From Azospirillum sp. TSH58 (GTDB lineage: Bacteria > Pseudomonadota > Alphaproteobacteria > Azospirillales > Azospirillaceae), in NCBI RefSeq assembly GCF_003119115.1, contig NZ_CP022369.1, positions 434,001-498,000 of the forward strand: a stretch of DNA of 64,000 bases, written 5' to 3'. Under the pieces are notes generated by a model that did not search any database, was not told the origin of the DNA, and was given only the letters and a program-made list of their open reading frames with translations. The translations under genes and the position numbers were made by a program. How positions within the stretch are numbered: the first letter of the stretch is position 1; each line of letters opens with the position of its first letter. Of this stretch, positions 52,603 to 60,727 are shown piece by piece.

Positions 52603-53595
52603 ATGTTCGCGTTGAACCGCCGCCACGCCGCCCTTCTCGCCGCGGCCGTCGCCACCGTCCTGGGCCTGACCCTCGCCGGGCCGGCCGCCGCCAAGACCAC
52701 GCTGCGCCTCGGCCACGGGCTTGCCAAGGGCCACCCGGTGGACGTCTCCCTGGACGAGTTCGCCAAGCTGGTGCGCGAGCGCAGCAAGGGCGAGCTGGAC
52801 ATCAAGGTGTTCCCCGCCGGCCAGCTCGGCCAGCAGCGCGAACTGATCGAGCAGATGCAGAACGGCGCGCTCGACCTCGTGCACGCCAACGCCTCGCCGC
52901 TCGCCGCCTTCGAGCCGGGCTTCGGCGTCTACGACATGCCCTTCCTGTTCCGCGACAGCGACCATTTCTTCAAGGTGGTCGACGGCCCGGTGGGCGATGA
53001 GATCCTGGCCTCCAGCCGCGCCAAGGCCTTCGTCGGCCTCGCCTACTACGACAACGGCACGCGCAGCTTCTACGCCAACAAGCCGCTGGCCAAGCCGGAG
53101 GATCTGAAGGGCCTGAAGGTCCGCGTCCAGCCCGGCCCGATCGCCACCCGCATGATCAACCTGCTGGGCGCCACCGCCACCCCGCTGGCCTGGGGCGAGG
53201 TCTACACGGCCCTGCAGTCCGGCGTCGTCGACGGGGCGGAGAACAACGTGACCGCCCTGACGCTGGCCCGCCACGGCGAGGTGATGAAGGTCTACACCCG
53301 CGACGAGCACACCCGCGTGCCCGACGTGGTGCTGGTCGCCACCTCCACGCTGGACCGTCTGAAGCCGGAGCAGCAGGAGCTTCTGCGCCAGGCGGCCCGC
53401 GACAGCGCCAAGGCCCACAACGCCCGCTGGGCGGCCGAGCTGGAGAAGGCCGAGGGCGAGGCGGCGAAGATGGGCGTCAAGTTCGTCGACGCCGACAAGG
53501 CGGCCTACCGTCAGGTGGTGCAGCCCATGTACGACGACCTGAAGGCGACCCCGGCGCTGGCCACGCTCGCCGACCGCATCCAGTCGGTCAAGTAA
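52603..53595 (+). CDS. dctP: TRAP transporter substrate-binding protein (DctP)
   Basis: A 330-residue periplasmic receptor with an Ala-rich signal peptide cleaved near AAAK (residue 29). Characteristic segments: RLGHGLAKGHPVDVSLDEFAKLV, LKVRVQPGPIATRMINLLGATATPLAWGEVYTALQSGVVDGAENN (with the carboxylate-binding Arg in the first part). TRAP receptors bind acidic ligands, which suits a uronic-acid-containing substrate. GGAGG precedes the ATG, 14 bases after the GH2 gene. Confidence 0.93.
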   Translation: MFALNRRHAALLAAAVATVLGLTLAGPAAAKTTLRLGHGLAKGHPVDVSLDEFAKLVRERSKGELDIKVFPAGQLGQQRELIEQMQNGALDLVHANASPLAAFEPGFGVYDMPFLFRDSDHFFKVVDGPVGDEILASSRAKAFVGLAYYDNGTRSFYANKPLAKPEDLKGLKVRVQPGPIATRMINLLGATATPLAWGEVYTALQSGVVDGAENNVTALTLARHGEVMKVYTRDEHTRVPDVVLVATSTLDRLKPEQQELLRQAARDSAKAHNARWAAELEKAEGEAAKMGVKFVDADKAAYRQVVQPMYDDLKATPALATLADRIQSVK

Positions 53596-53641
53596 GCCCC
53601 CGCCCCGCCCGTCCGCCGCGTCGAAACAGAGGAGCGCCCCC

Positions 53642-54151
53642 ATGCTGGACACCATCCACCGCACGCTCGACCGCCTCGTGCTCGCCATCACGATCCCGCT
53701 GACGGTCGCCATGCTGGGCTGCGTGGTGTGGCAGGTCGTCGCCCGCTACGCGCTCAACGTCTCGACGTCGGCGACGGACGAGATCGCCCGCTTCGCCTTC
53801 ATCTGGGTCAGCCTGCTCGGCTCGGCCTATGTGCTGGGCAAGCGCGGGCACATCGCCATCACCGGGCTGGTGGATCTTCTGCCGGCCCGGCCGCGCGGCG
53901 GCGTCGAGATCGCCATCGCGGCGCTGGTCGCCCTGTTCACGGTGACGATCCTGTGCGGCGGCGGCTGGCTGCTGGTGGACAAGGCGCGCACGCTCGGCCA
54001 GGTGACGCCGGCGCTCCAGCTGCCGATGTGGCTGGTCTACGCCGTGATCCCGCTCTCCGGCGTGCTGACCCTGATCTACATGGTCATCGCCCTGCTGGAG
54101 AGCCTGCGCGAAGGGCCGGGCGTGACCAGCCACGCCGTCTCGCTCGACTGA
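53642..54151 (+). CDS. dctQ: TRAP transporter small permease (DctQ)
   Basis: A 169-residue membrane protein with four helices and the DctQ pattern ARYALNVSTSATDEIARFAFIWVSLLGSAYVLGKRGHIAI. It pairs with the large permease. Unusually, the large-permease gene does not follow at once but after 147 bases holding three hairpins. Confidence 0.92.
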   Translation: MLDTIHRTLDRLVLAITIPLTVAMLGCVVWQVVARYALNVSTSATDEIARFAFIWVSLLGSAYVLGKRGHIAITGLVDLLPARPRGGVEIAIAALVALFTVTILCGGGWLLVDKARTLGQVTPALQLPMWLVYAVIPLSGVLTLIYMVIALLESLREGPGVTSHAVSLD

Positions 54152-54153
54152 TA

Positions 54154-54268
54154 CGGCTGGAAAATGATCACTTCCATCATTTTCCAGCCGTGAAACCCGG
54201 CAGATCAATGCCTTGGCATTGATCGAGAGGGTCATGCCGGCGGCGCCTTCAGGTGCCGTCGGCATGAC
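54154..54268 (+). repeat. three consecutive strong hairpins between dctQ and dctM
   Basis: Hairpin 1 (54154-54190): a perfect 15-bp stem, CGGCTGGAAAATGAT with a 7-base loop. Hairpin 2 (54203-54224): a perfect 10-bp inverted repeat GATCAATGCC around TT. Hairpin 3 (54231-54268): a 17-bp stem with two G-U pairs and a TTCA loop, ending 30 bases before the dctM ATG. None is followed by a U-run. They may act in RNA stability, differential expression or as REP-type sequences. Confidence 0.88.
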
Positions 54269-54298
54269 GTCCACCCCTTCCGTCGCGGAAACGCAGCC

Positions 54299-55600
54299 AT
54301 GGACTTCTCCCCCGCCCTCGTCCTCAGCGCCGCCTTCGTCGCCCTTCTGGCCTTCGGCGTGCCCATCTCCTACGCCACCGGGCTCGCCTCGATCACGGCG
54401 CTGCTGACCATCATGCCGCCGCTGCCGGCGATCTCGGTGACGGCGCAGCGCATCGCCACCGGCCTGGACAGCTTCGCGCTGCTGGCGATCCCCTTCTTCT
54501 TCATGGCCGGATCGATCATGAACCGGGGCGGCATCGCCCGCCGCCTGATCGACTGCGCGAAGGTCTTCGTCGGCTGGATGCCCGGACCGCTGGCGCAGAT
54601 CACCATCCTCGCCAACATGATGTTCGGCTGCGTGTCGGGGTCGGCGGTGGCCGCCGCCTCGGCCATCGGCGGCACCATGCAGCCCTCCATGGACAAGGCC
54701 GGCTACGACCGCAGCTACACCGCGGCGGTCAACATCTCCTCCTGCATCACCGGTCTGCTGATCCCGCCGTCGGGCGCCTTCATCGTCTATTCGCTGGTGT
54801 CGGGCGGCACCTCCATCGCGGCGCTGTTCGTCGCCGGTTACCTGCCGGGCATCCTGCTCGGCCTGGCGGTGATGATCCCGGCCTGGATGATGGCGAAGAA
54901 GCGCGGCTACGCCCGCCTGCCCTCCCCGACCCTGTCCCAGTCCTCGCGCGCCCTGCTGTCCGCCCTGCCCAGCCTGGGGCTGATCGTGGTGGTGATCGGC
55001 GGCATCGTCGGCGGCATCTTCACCGCGACCGAGGGATCGGCCATCGCGGTCGTCTACGCGCTCGCCCTGGCGCTCGCCTACCGCGAGCTGTCGATGGACG
55101 ACATCATGCAGATCCTGATCGACACCATCGTGGCGACGGCGGTGGTGGCCCTGATGGTCGGCACCTCCATGGCGATGGCCTATGTGATGTCGCTGGCCGA
55201 GATTCCGCAGATCATCGGCGACTGGGTGCAGTCGGTGTCCGGCAATTGGATCATCGCGCTGCTGCTGGTCAACATTGTGCTGCTGCTGATGGGCACCTTC
55301 CTGGACATCACGCCGGGCATCCTGATCTTCACGCCCATCTTCCTGCCGGTGCTGGTGGAGCTGGGGGTGGACCCGGTGCATTTCGGGGTGATCCTGGTGT
55401 TCAACCTGTCGCTCGGCATCGTCTCGCCGCCGACCGGCAGCGCCCTGTTCATCGGCTGCGCCGTGGCGCGCGTGTCGATCGAGCAGGTGATCCGGCCGCT
55501 GATCCCGCTCTTCGCCTGGAGCACCGCGGCGCTGCTGGTGGTCACCTACGTCCCCGGCCTGTCGCTCTGGCTGCCCAGCCTCTTCGGCCTCATCAAGTAA
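54299..55600 (+). CDS. dctM: TRAP transporter large permease (DctM)
   Basis: A 433-residue membrane protein with about 12 helices and DctM signatures: FALLAIPFFFMAGSIMNRGGIARRLI, MFGCVSGSAVAAASAIGGTMQPSM, CITGLLIPPSGAFIVY and GSALFIGCAVARVSIEQVIRPLIP. It forms the sodium-driven channel. The ribosome binding site is weak (GGAAACG), and the preceding hairpins may influence its translation. Confidence 0.93.
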   Translation: MDFSPALVLSAAFVALLAFGVPISYATGLASITALLTIMPPLPAISVTAQRIATGLDSFALLAIPFFFMAGSIMNRGGIARRLIDCAKVFVGWMPGPLAQITILANMMFGCVSGSAVAAASAIGGTMQPSMDKAGYDRSYTAAVNISSCITGLLIPPSGAFIVYSLVSGGTSIAALFVAGYLPGILLGLAVMIPAWMMAKKRGYARLPSPTLSQSSRALLSALPSLGLIVVVIGGIVGGIFTATEGSAIAVVYALALALAYRELSMDDIMQILIDTIVATAVVALMVGTSMAMAYVMSLAEIPQIIGDWVQSVSGNWIIALLLVNIVLLLMGTFLDITPGILIFTPIFLPVLVELGVDPVHFGVILVFNLSLGIVSPPTGSALFIGCAVARVSIEQVIRPLIPLFAWSTAALLVVTYVPGLSLWLPSLFGLIK

Positions 55601-55679
55601 GCGGGAAGTTGGCCGGGCCCTGCCCCCAGGACCCGGCCCCCCAAACCTCAGGTCTCATGACGTCAGGAGTTCACGCGCC

Positions 55680-58058
55680 ATGCGCACGCTGACCGGCGCC
55701 TCCCTCGTTGCGCCCGCCCCGTCCCGCGACGGGGCGCAAGCCGGCCCCCAGGGGATCGCCTTCGCCCTCGACCGCGGCTACCGCCTGACCCTGTTCCCGC
55801 TGGGGCCCGCGCTGGCGCGCGTCCTCATCGAGCGGCCGACCGGGCTGCGCGCCCCGCGCACCTGGTCGCTGGCGCCCGAGCTGTCGGGCCAGACCGACCC
55901 CGCGCTGGCCGACCCGATCGACGGGCGCGACCGCCGCGACCTGACCGGCTTCCCCGGCACGCCGGCGGCGGTCGAGGAGAGCGCCGACAGCGTCACCGTC
56001 ACCACCCCCGGCTGGCGCGTCGTGGTCCAGCGTTCGCCGCTGGCGCTGCGCTGGTACGAGCCGGCGGCGGAGGGCGACGGCTGGCGCCTCGTCCTGGCCG
56101 ACCGGCCGACCCAGCCCTACCTGTTCGACGACCGCTCGCCCCGCTTCGCCCACCATCTGGTCAGCCACGCCGGGGAGCGCTACCACGGCTTCGGCGACAA
56201 GAGCGGCGGCACCGACAAGCGCGGGCGGCGCCTCGCCATGGGGACGACCGACGCGCTCGGCTACGATGCGGAGACGAGCGACCCGCTCTACAAGCACATT
56301 CCCTTCTGCCTCAGCGTGCGTCCGGAGCGCGGCGGGGCGGCGGTCGGCGTCTTCTACGACAACCTGTCGCGCGGCCTCTTCGACCTCGGCCAGACCATCG
56401 ACGCCTACCACGGCGACTTCATCCGGTTCGAGGCGTCGGACGGCGATCTCGACTGCTACGTCCTGTTCGGACCCAGCGTTCCGCAGGTCGTGGCGAACTT
56501 CACCGCGCTGACCGGCCGCACCTCCTTCCGGCCGCGCTGGGCGATCAGCTACTCCGGCTCGACCATGCAGTACACCGACGCGCCGGACGCAGGCGTGCGG
56601 CTGCTCGGATTCCTCGACGCGCTGAAGCAGCACGGCCTGCCCTGCGGGTCGTTCCAGATGTCGTCCGGCTACACGATGATCGGCGACAAGCGCTACGTCT
56701 TCCACTGGAATCGCGACAAGTTCCCCGAGCCGGAGGCGGTCACCGCCAGGTTCGCCGAGGCCGGCGTCCATCTCGTCGCCAACATCAAGCCGGCGCTGCT
56801 CGACGACCATCCGAAATTCGCCGAGGTCCAGGGCTTCGGCGGCTTCGTGCGCGACAGCGACGCCCCGGACCGCCCGCAGATCACCCAGTTCTGGGGCGGC
56901 GACGGCGCCTATCTCGACTTCACCAACCCGGCGACCACGCGCTGGTGGATGGCCAACGTCACCCGGGAGCTGCTGGAGCGCGGCATCGGCTCGACCTGGA
57001 ACGACAACAACGAGTTCGAGATCTGGGACGACGCGGCGGTCTGCGACGTCAACGGCCATGGCGGCACGATGGCGACGCTGCGCCCGGTGCAGACGCATCT
57101 GATGATCCGCGCCTCGCATCTCGCCCAGGTGGCGCACGCGCCGGACAAGCGGCCCTACCTGATCTCGCGCTCCGGCGGGCCGGGCCTCCAGCGCTATGTG
57201 CAGACCTGGTCGGGCGACAACCGGACGAGCTGGAAGACGCTGCGCTGGAACCTGCGCATGGGGCATGGCTTCAGCCTGTCGGGGCTGTTCGACTACGGCC
57301 ACGACGTCGGCGGCTTCGCCGGTCCCCGGCCGGAGCCGGAACTGCTGATGCGCTGGATCGAGCAGGCGGTGTGGTGGCCGCGCTTCACCATCCATTCCTG
57401 GAACGACGACGGCAGCGTCACCGAGCCCTGGACCTACCCGGAGCTGCTGCCCCAGGTGAAGGCCGCGCTGGATTGGCGGGAGCGGCTGGTGCCGCTGCTC
57501 TACACGCTGCTGTGGCGGGCGCACCGCGACCACGACCCGGTGATGCGGCCGCTGTTCTACGACTTCCCCGACCAGCCCGAGGCCTATGGGGAGGAGGACA
57601 GCACCATGGTCGGCGACCGGCTGCTCGTCGCCCCGGTCCTCGACCCCGGCCGGACCGAGCTGGAGGTCTGGCTGCCGGCGGTGCCCGGCGGCTGGTACGA
57701 TCTGCGCGACGGACAACGCTACGACGGCGGCGGGCGCGTCACCGTGGCGGCGCCGCTGGGCGTGGCCCCGGCCTTCGTCCGGGCGGGAACGCTGCTGCCG
57801 CTTGGCCCCGCCCCCTCCTGGGCAGAAGGCCCGTTGACCGTCCGCTGCTTCCCCGGACCGGAGGGCTACGCCCCGCTGACCCTGTTCGACGACGACGGGG
57901 AGAGCGTGTGCCGCGACGAGTCCGTCTGCCTGCTGACCGTCACCGGCACGGACGCGGCCTCGCTGTCGGTGAGCCGCAGCGGCGGCCGGGCGCCGCGCTG
58001 GACCTCCCTGTCCATCGAGGCGGCGGACGGCACGCCGATCGGCAGCCTGCCGCTCTGA
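55680..58058 (+). CDS. GH31-family alpha-glycosidase
   Basis: A 792-residue enzyme, cytoplasmic by lack of a signal. N-terminal beta-sandwich (about 1-270, with RYHGFGDKSGGTDKRG and FYDNLSRG), catalytic barrel (about 290-620) with the nucleophile Asp in GSTWNDNNEFEIWDD, the acid/base Asp in QTWSGDNRTSW and the GFSLSGLFDYGHDVGGF strand, then two beta domains. Probably alpha-glucosidase or alpha-xylosidase. With the GH2 enzyme and TRAP importer it should degrade a mixed-linkage glycoside. Starts 79 bases after dctM. Confidence 0.92.
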   Translation: MRTLTGASLVAPAPSRDGAQAGPQGIAFALDRGYRLTLFPLGPALARVLIERPTGLRAPRTWSLAPELSGQTDPALADPIDGRDRRDLTGFPGTPAAVEESADSVTVTTPGWRVVVQRSPLALRWYEPAAEGDGWRLVLADRPTQPYLFDDRSPRFAHHLVSHAGERYHGFGDKSGGTDKRGRRLAMGTTDALGYDAETSDPLYKHIPFCLSVRPERGGAAVGVFYDNLSRGLFDLGQTIDAYHGDFIRFEASDGDLDCYVLFGPSVPQVVANFTALTGRTSFRPRWAISYSGSTMQYTDAPDAGVRLLGFLDALKQHGLPCGSFQMSSGYTMIGDKRYVFHWNRDKFPEPEAVTARFAEAGVHLVANIKPALLDDHPKFAEVQGFGGFVRDSDAPDRPQITQFWGGDGAYLDFTNPATTRWWMANVTRELLERGIGSTWNDNNEFEIWDDAAVCDVNGHGGTMATLRPVQTHLMIRASHLAQVAHAPDKRPYLISRSGGPGLQRYVQTWSGDNRTSWKTLRWNLRMGHGFSLSGLFDYGHDVGGFAGPRPEPELLMRWIEQAVWWPRFTIHSWNDDGSVTEPWTYPELLPQVKAALDWRERLVPLLYTLLWRAHRDHDPVMRPLFYDFPDQPEAYGEEDSTMVGDRLLVAPVLDPGRTELEVWLPAVPGGWYDLRDGQRYDGGGRVTVAAPLGVAPAFVRAGTLLPLGPAPSWAEGPLTVRCFPGPEGYAPLTLFDDDGESVCRDESVCLLTVTGTDAASLSVSRSGGRAPRWTSLSIEAADGTPIGSLPL

Positions 58059-58066
58059 CCGGATCA

Positions 58067-58110
58067 GCACGCCCGCACCCGAGGCCGCCGTGGCCGGGGC
58101 GCGGGCGTGC
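58067..58110 (+). terminator. GC-rich hairpin after the glycoside operon
   Basis: GCACGCCCGC (58067-58076) pairs perfectly with GCGGGCGTGC (58101-58110), with further GGCC pairing inside. It begins 8 bases after the GH31 stop. There is no clear U-run, so termination may be weak or the hairpin may protect the mRNA 3' end. Confidence 0.55.
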
Positions 58111-58169
58111 CGTCCCCACCCCACACATGATCGCATGGCCGCCCCGGCGAAACCGACGTTGTAGTGTCG

Positions 58170-58175
58170 GTGGTG
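58170..58175 (+). promoter_or_regulatory. probable -10 element of the terC promoter
   Basis: TATAAA stands out in GC-rich DNA, with a TTGTAG hexamer 15 bases upstream. Transcription would start near 58182, about 20 bases before the structured leader, so the RNA element at 58204-58262 would be at the 5' end of the terC mRNA. Confidence 0.5.
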
Positions 58176-58203
58176 TTGGTATAAAGACCGGTTTTACCAG
58201 GCC

Positions 58204-58262
58204 GGGCCCCTCTGACAGTTCCCTGAACTGTGATGTCGGACTGGAGACATTCAGAGTGGCCC
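58204..58262 (+). ncRNA. three-way-junction leader RNA upstream of terC
   Basis: Closing stem: GGGCCCCTCTGA (58204-58215) pairs with TCAGAGTGGCCC (58251-58262), 11 of 12 pairs. Inside are two hairpins: CAGTTC-CCT-GAACTG (58216-58230) and ATGTC-GGACTGGA-GACAT (58233-58250). The joints have only 0, 2 and 0 unpaired bases. A separate hairpin CGGCAG-CGTTT-CTGCCG follows at about 58278-58294, before the GGAGGAAGG ribosome binding site. A cis-regulatory element for the TerC gene is the simplest reading; ligand unknown. I do not see the conserved yybP-ykoY core. Confidence 0.6.
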
Positions 58263-58352
58263 CCGCCCGCCCCTGCCGGCAGCGTTTCTGCCGTGCGCCT
58301 GGACCCGCCCGTGGGTGCTGCTCTCTTGCCCTATGCTGGAGGAAGGCACCGC

Positions 58353-59024
58353 ATGACCGATCTGTTCACAGCCGACGCGCTCGCCGCGCTGCTCCAAGTC
58401 ATCGCCATCGACCTCGTCCTGGCCGGCGACAACGCCATCGTGGTCGGCATGGCCGCCGCGGCGGTGCCGCTGGCCCAGCGCCGCAAGGTCATCTTCTGGG
58501 GAATCGCCGCCGCCATGGGGCTGCGTGTGTTCTTCGCCCTCATCACCACCCAGCTCCTCGCCATCATCGGCCTGACCCTGGCGGGCGGCGTGCTGCTGCT
58601 GTGGGTGTGCTGGAAGATGTTCCGCGAGCTGCGCAGCCACGGCGCCGACGAGATCGCCCCCGACGAGGCGATGGACGCACCCGATCCCTCGGGCACCGTC
58701 ACCGCCGGAGTGGCGGGCAACGCCGCCGTCGCGGCGGCCGGAGCGACCACCTTCGGTGCGGCGATCTGGCAGATCGTGGTGGCGGACGTGTCGATGTCGC
58801 TCGACAACGTGCTGGCGGTGGCCGGCGCCGCCAAGGAGCACCCGACCATCCTGGTGATCGGTCTGGTGCTGTCGGTCGTTCTGATGGGCGCCGCCGCCAA
58901 CATGATCGCGCATGTCCTGCACAAGCACCGCTGGATCGGCTGGGTCGGCCTCGCCATCATCTCCTACGTCGCGCTCGACATGATCTGGCGCGGCAGCAAC
59001 GAAGTCCTGCGCCACATGGCGTAA
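58353..59024 (+). CDS. TerC-family membrane protein (YjbE type)
   Basis: A 223-residue integral membrane protein with about seven helices. Two conserved acidic membrane motifs are present, DLVLAGDNAIVVG near residue 20 and DVSMSLDNVLAV near 148, with a hydrophilic central loop (about 90-125). Relatives export manganese or take part in metallation of secreted enzymes. The ATG at 58353 follows GGAGGAAGG. A 294-base leader containing a structured RNA precedes it. Confidence 0.9.
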   Translation: MTDLFTADALAALLQVIAIDLVLAGDNAIVVGMAAAAVPLAQRRKVIFWGIAAAMGLRVFFALITTQLLAIIGLTLAGGVLLLWVCWKMFRELRSHGADEIAPDEAMDAPDPSGTVTAGVAGNAAVAAAGATTFGAAIWQIVVADVSMSLDNVLAVAGAAKEHPTILVIGLVLSVVLMGAAANMIAHVLHKHRWIGWVGLAIISYVALDMIWRGSNEVLRHMA

Positions 59025-59051
59025 GGCCGACTGCGGACGAGGTCCTCGATC

Positions 59052-59090
59052 GGGGGCGCCCGCCGCACCATGACGGTGCCGGGCGCCCCC
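59052..59090. terminator. bidirectional terminator-like hairpin between terC and the ridA operon
   Basis: GGGGGCGCCCG (59052-59062) pairs perfectly with CGGGCGCCCCC (59080-59090), with an inner GCACC/GGTGC stem. It sits between two convergent genes, 28 bases after terC and 32 bases after the end of the ridA gene, and is followed by GTCCGTTT on the plus strand. Confidence 0.75.
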
Positions 59091-59121
59091 GTCCGTTTCA
59101 GGGGAGCCGTTAAAGCGGCCG

Positions 59122-59469
59122 TTAAACGGCCGCCGTCACCACGACCTCGATCAGGATCGACGGGTCGCCCAGGTCGGCGACGCCGATAGTGGCGCGGGCC
59201 GGCAGGTCGTCGCCGTTCAGCCACTCCAGCCACGCCGCGTTCATGCCGTCCTTGGCCTTCATGTCGGTGATGAAGAGCTGGGCGGACAGCAGCTTCGTCT
59301 TGTCCGTGCCGGCCATGGCGAGCACGGCGTCGAGCTTTTTGCAGATCTGGGCGGTCTGCTCCTGCATGCCGACGCTGACGTCGTCGGCGATGATGCCGCC
59401 GAGGAAGGCGATGCCGTTGCTGATGACGACGCGGTGCATGATCTTGGTCTTCTCAACGCGCTTGATCAC
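59122..59469 (-). CDS. RidA-family protein (first copy)
   Basis: A 115-residue YjgF/YER057c/UK114 protein: GIAFLGGIIADDVSVGMQEQTAQICKKLDAVLAMAGTDKTKLLSAQLFITDM, and RATIGVADLGDPSILIEVVVTAAV with the Arg that binds the carboxylate and the C-terminal Glu. RidA hydrolyses reactive imines made by amino-acid oxidases. It starts with GTG after GGGAGA. It is the last gene of the flavoenzyme operon and the second ridA in it. Confidence 0.9.
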   Translation of the reverse strand: MIKRVEKTKIMHRVVISNGIAFLGGIIADDVSVGMQEQTAQICKKLDAVLAMAGTDKTKLLSAQLFITDMKAKDGMNAAWLEWLNGDDLPARATIGVADLGDPSILIEVVVTAAV

Positions 59470-59511
59470 GAGAACTCTCCCAATTTTGGTTGGTATCGGA
59501 CGGGTTGTTGG

Positions 59512-60291
59512 TCAGGGGGTGACGGTGAAGTCGACGTACTTGGCGGCGATGCGGGCCAGCGTGCCGTCCTGCACGACCGACGCGATGGCGGCGTCGAAGG
59601 AGGCCTTGAGGTCCGCGTCCTCCTTGCGCAGGCCGACGCCCACGCCGGGTCCGAACACCTCGGCGTCGACCAGCGGCTTGCCGACGAGCTGAAGCGACTT
59701 CGAGGCGTCGGCCTTCACCCAGTCGGACGCGGTGGCGCCGGTGGTGATGGCGGCGTCGATGCGCCCGCTCTTCAGGTCGGCCAGCAGATTCGACGCGGTG
59801 TCGTAGTTCTTCAGCGAGACGGTCTTGCCGAAGTGCTTCTCGACGTAGCGGTAATGGGTGGTCGAGGTCTGGGCGCCGACCGACTTGCCGGCCAGGGTGG
59901 CCTCGGTACCGTCGATGCCGCCGCCGGTGGCCGCCACGAAATAAGCCGGCACGACCATGTATGGGGCGGAGAAGGCGATGGCCTTCGCACGCTCCGGCGT
60001 GATGTTCATGGTCGCCATGATCGCGTCGTAGCGGCGCGACAGCAGGCCGGGGATGATGCCGTCCCAATCCTGGGCGACCAGGGTGCAGCGCCGCTTCATG
60101 CGCTCGCACAGCGCGTTGGCCAGCTCCACCTCCAGCCCGCCGAGCGTGCCGTCGGGGGCGGTCATGTTGAAGGGCGGGTAGGCGCCCTCCGTCGCGATGC
60201 GCAGGGGCGGACCGTCGGCGCGCGAGTCCGAGGGGACGGCGACCGTGAGGGCGCACAGGCTCAGCGCCAGCCCGAGGGCCAGACGTTTCAT
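59512..60291 (-). CDS. polar amino acid ABC transporter substrate-binding protein
   Basis: A 259-residue SBP_bac_3 protein with a signal peptide (LALGLALSLCALTVAVPSDSRA). Ligand-binding segments: LRIATEGAYPPFNMTAPDGTLGGLEVELANALCERM, CTLVAQDWDGIIPGLLSRRYDAIMATMNITPERAK and LVGKPLVDAEVFGPGVGVGL; this resembles opine and basic amino acid receptors. No permease or ATPase gene lies next to it in the window; they may be beyond the right edge. Confidence 0.9.
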   Translation of the reverse strand: MKRLALGLALSLCALTVAVPSDSRADGPPLRIATEGAYPPFNMTAPDGTLGGLEVELANALCERMKRRCTLVAQDWDGIIPGLLSRRYDAIMATMNITPERAKAIAFSAPYMVVPAYFVAATGGGIDGTEATLAGKSVGAQTSTTHYRYVEKHFGKTVSLKNYDTASNLLADLKSGRIDAAITTGATASDWVKADASKSLQLVGKPLVDAEVFGPGVGVGLRKEDADLKASFDAAIASVVQDGTLARIAAKYVDFTVTP

Positions 60292-60326
60292 GGAAAACTC
60301 CGGTTTGGTAAGTCGGTAGGAGCCGG

Positions 60327-60689
60327 TCAGAGGGCCGCGATCACCTGGATCTCGACCAGCAGGTCGGGGTCGGCGAGCCTGGCCTCGACGGTCGCGCGGG
60401 CCGGGGCGTTGGCACGGTCCACCCAGGCGTCCCAGGCCGCGTTCATCGCCGCGAAGCCGGCCATGTCGGCGAGATAGACGGTGGCGGTGAGCAGCCGGCT
60501 CTTGTCCGTGCCGGCGCGCTCCAGCAGGGCGTCGATCTGGCGCAGCACGTCGCGGGTCTGCGCCGTCACGTCGTGGGTCACGCCGCCCATGGCCTCGAAA
60601 TCGGCGATCTGGCCGCACAGGTAGACGGTGCCGTTATGAACGACCATCTCGCTCATCCGCGGGCCGCAATCGAAACGCTTTATCGTCAA
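60327..60689 (-). CDS. RidA-family protein (second copy), TTG start
   Basis: A 120-residue RidA protein: VVHNGTVYLCGQIADFEAMGGVTHDVTAQTRDVLRQIDALLERAGTDKSRLLTATVYLADM, ending RATVEARLADPDLLVEIQVIAAL with Arg and Glu conserved. No ATG fits; TTG at 60687-60689 after GGAG is the best start. Only about 40% similar to the other copy by eye, so it is not a recent duplication. It follows the FAD oxidase gene by 38 bases and should clear its imine product. Confidence 0.87.
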   Translation of the reverse strand: MTIKRFDCGPRMSEMVVHNGTVYLCGQIADFEAMGGVTHDVTAQTRDVLRQIDALLERAGTDKSRLLTATVYLADMAGFAAMNAAWDAWVDRANAPARATVEARLADPDLLVEIQVIAAL

Positions 60690-60727
60690 AACATGGGTCT
60701 CCTGAAAAGGCCGCTCCGCCGGAGCGG

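Noticed and set aside
58201..58262. yybP-ykoY manganese riboswitch before terC
   Set aside because: The gene context fits but the conserved loop sequences of that class are not visible and the fold is a simple three-way junction. I report it as an unassigned structured leader.
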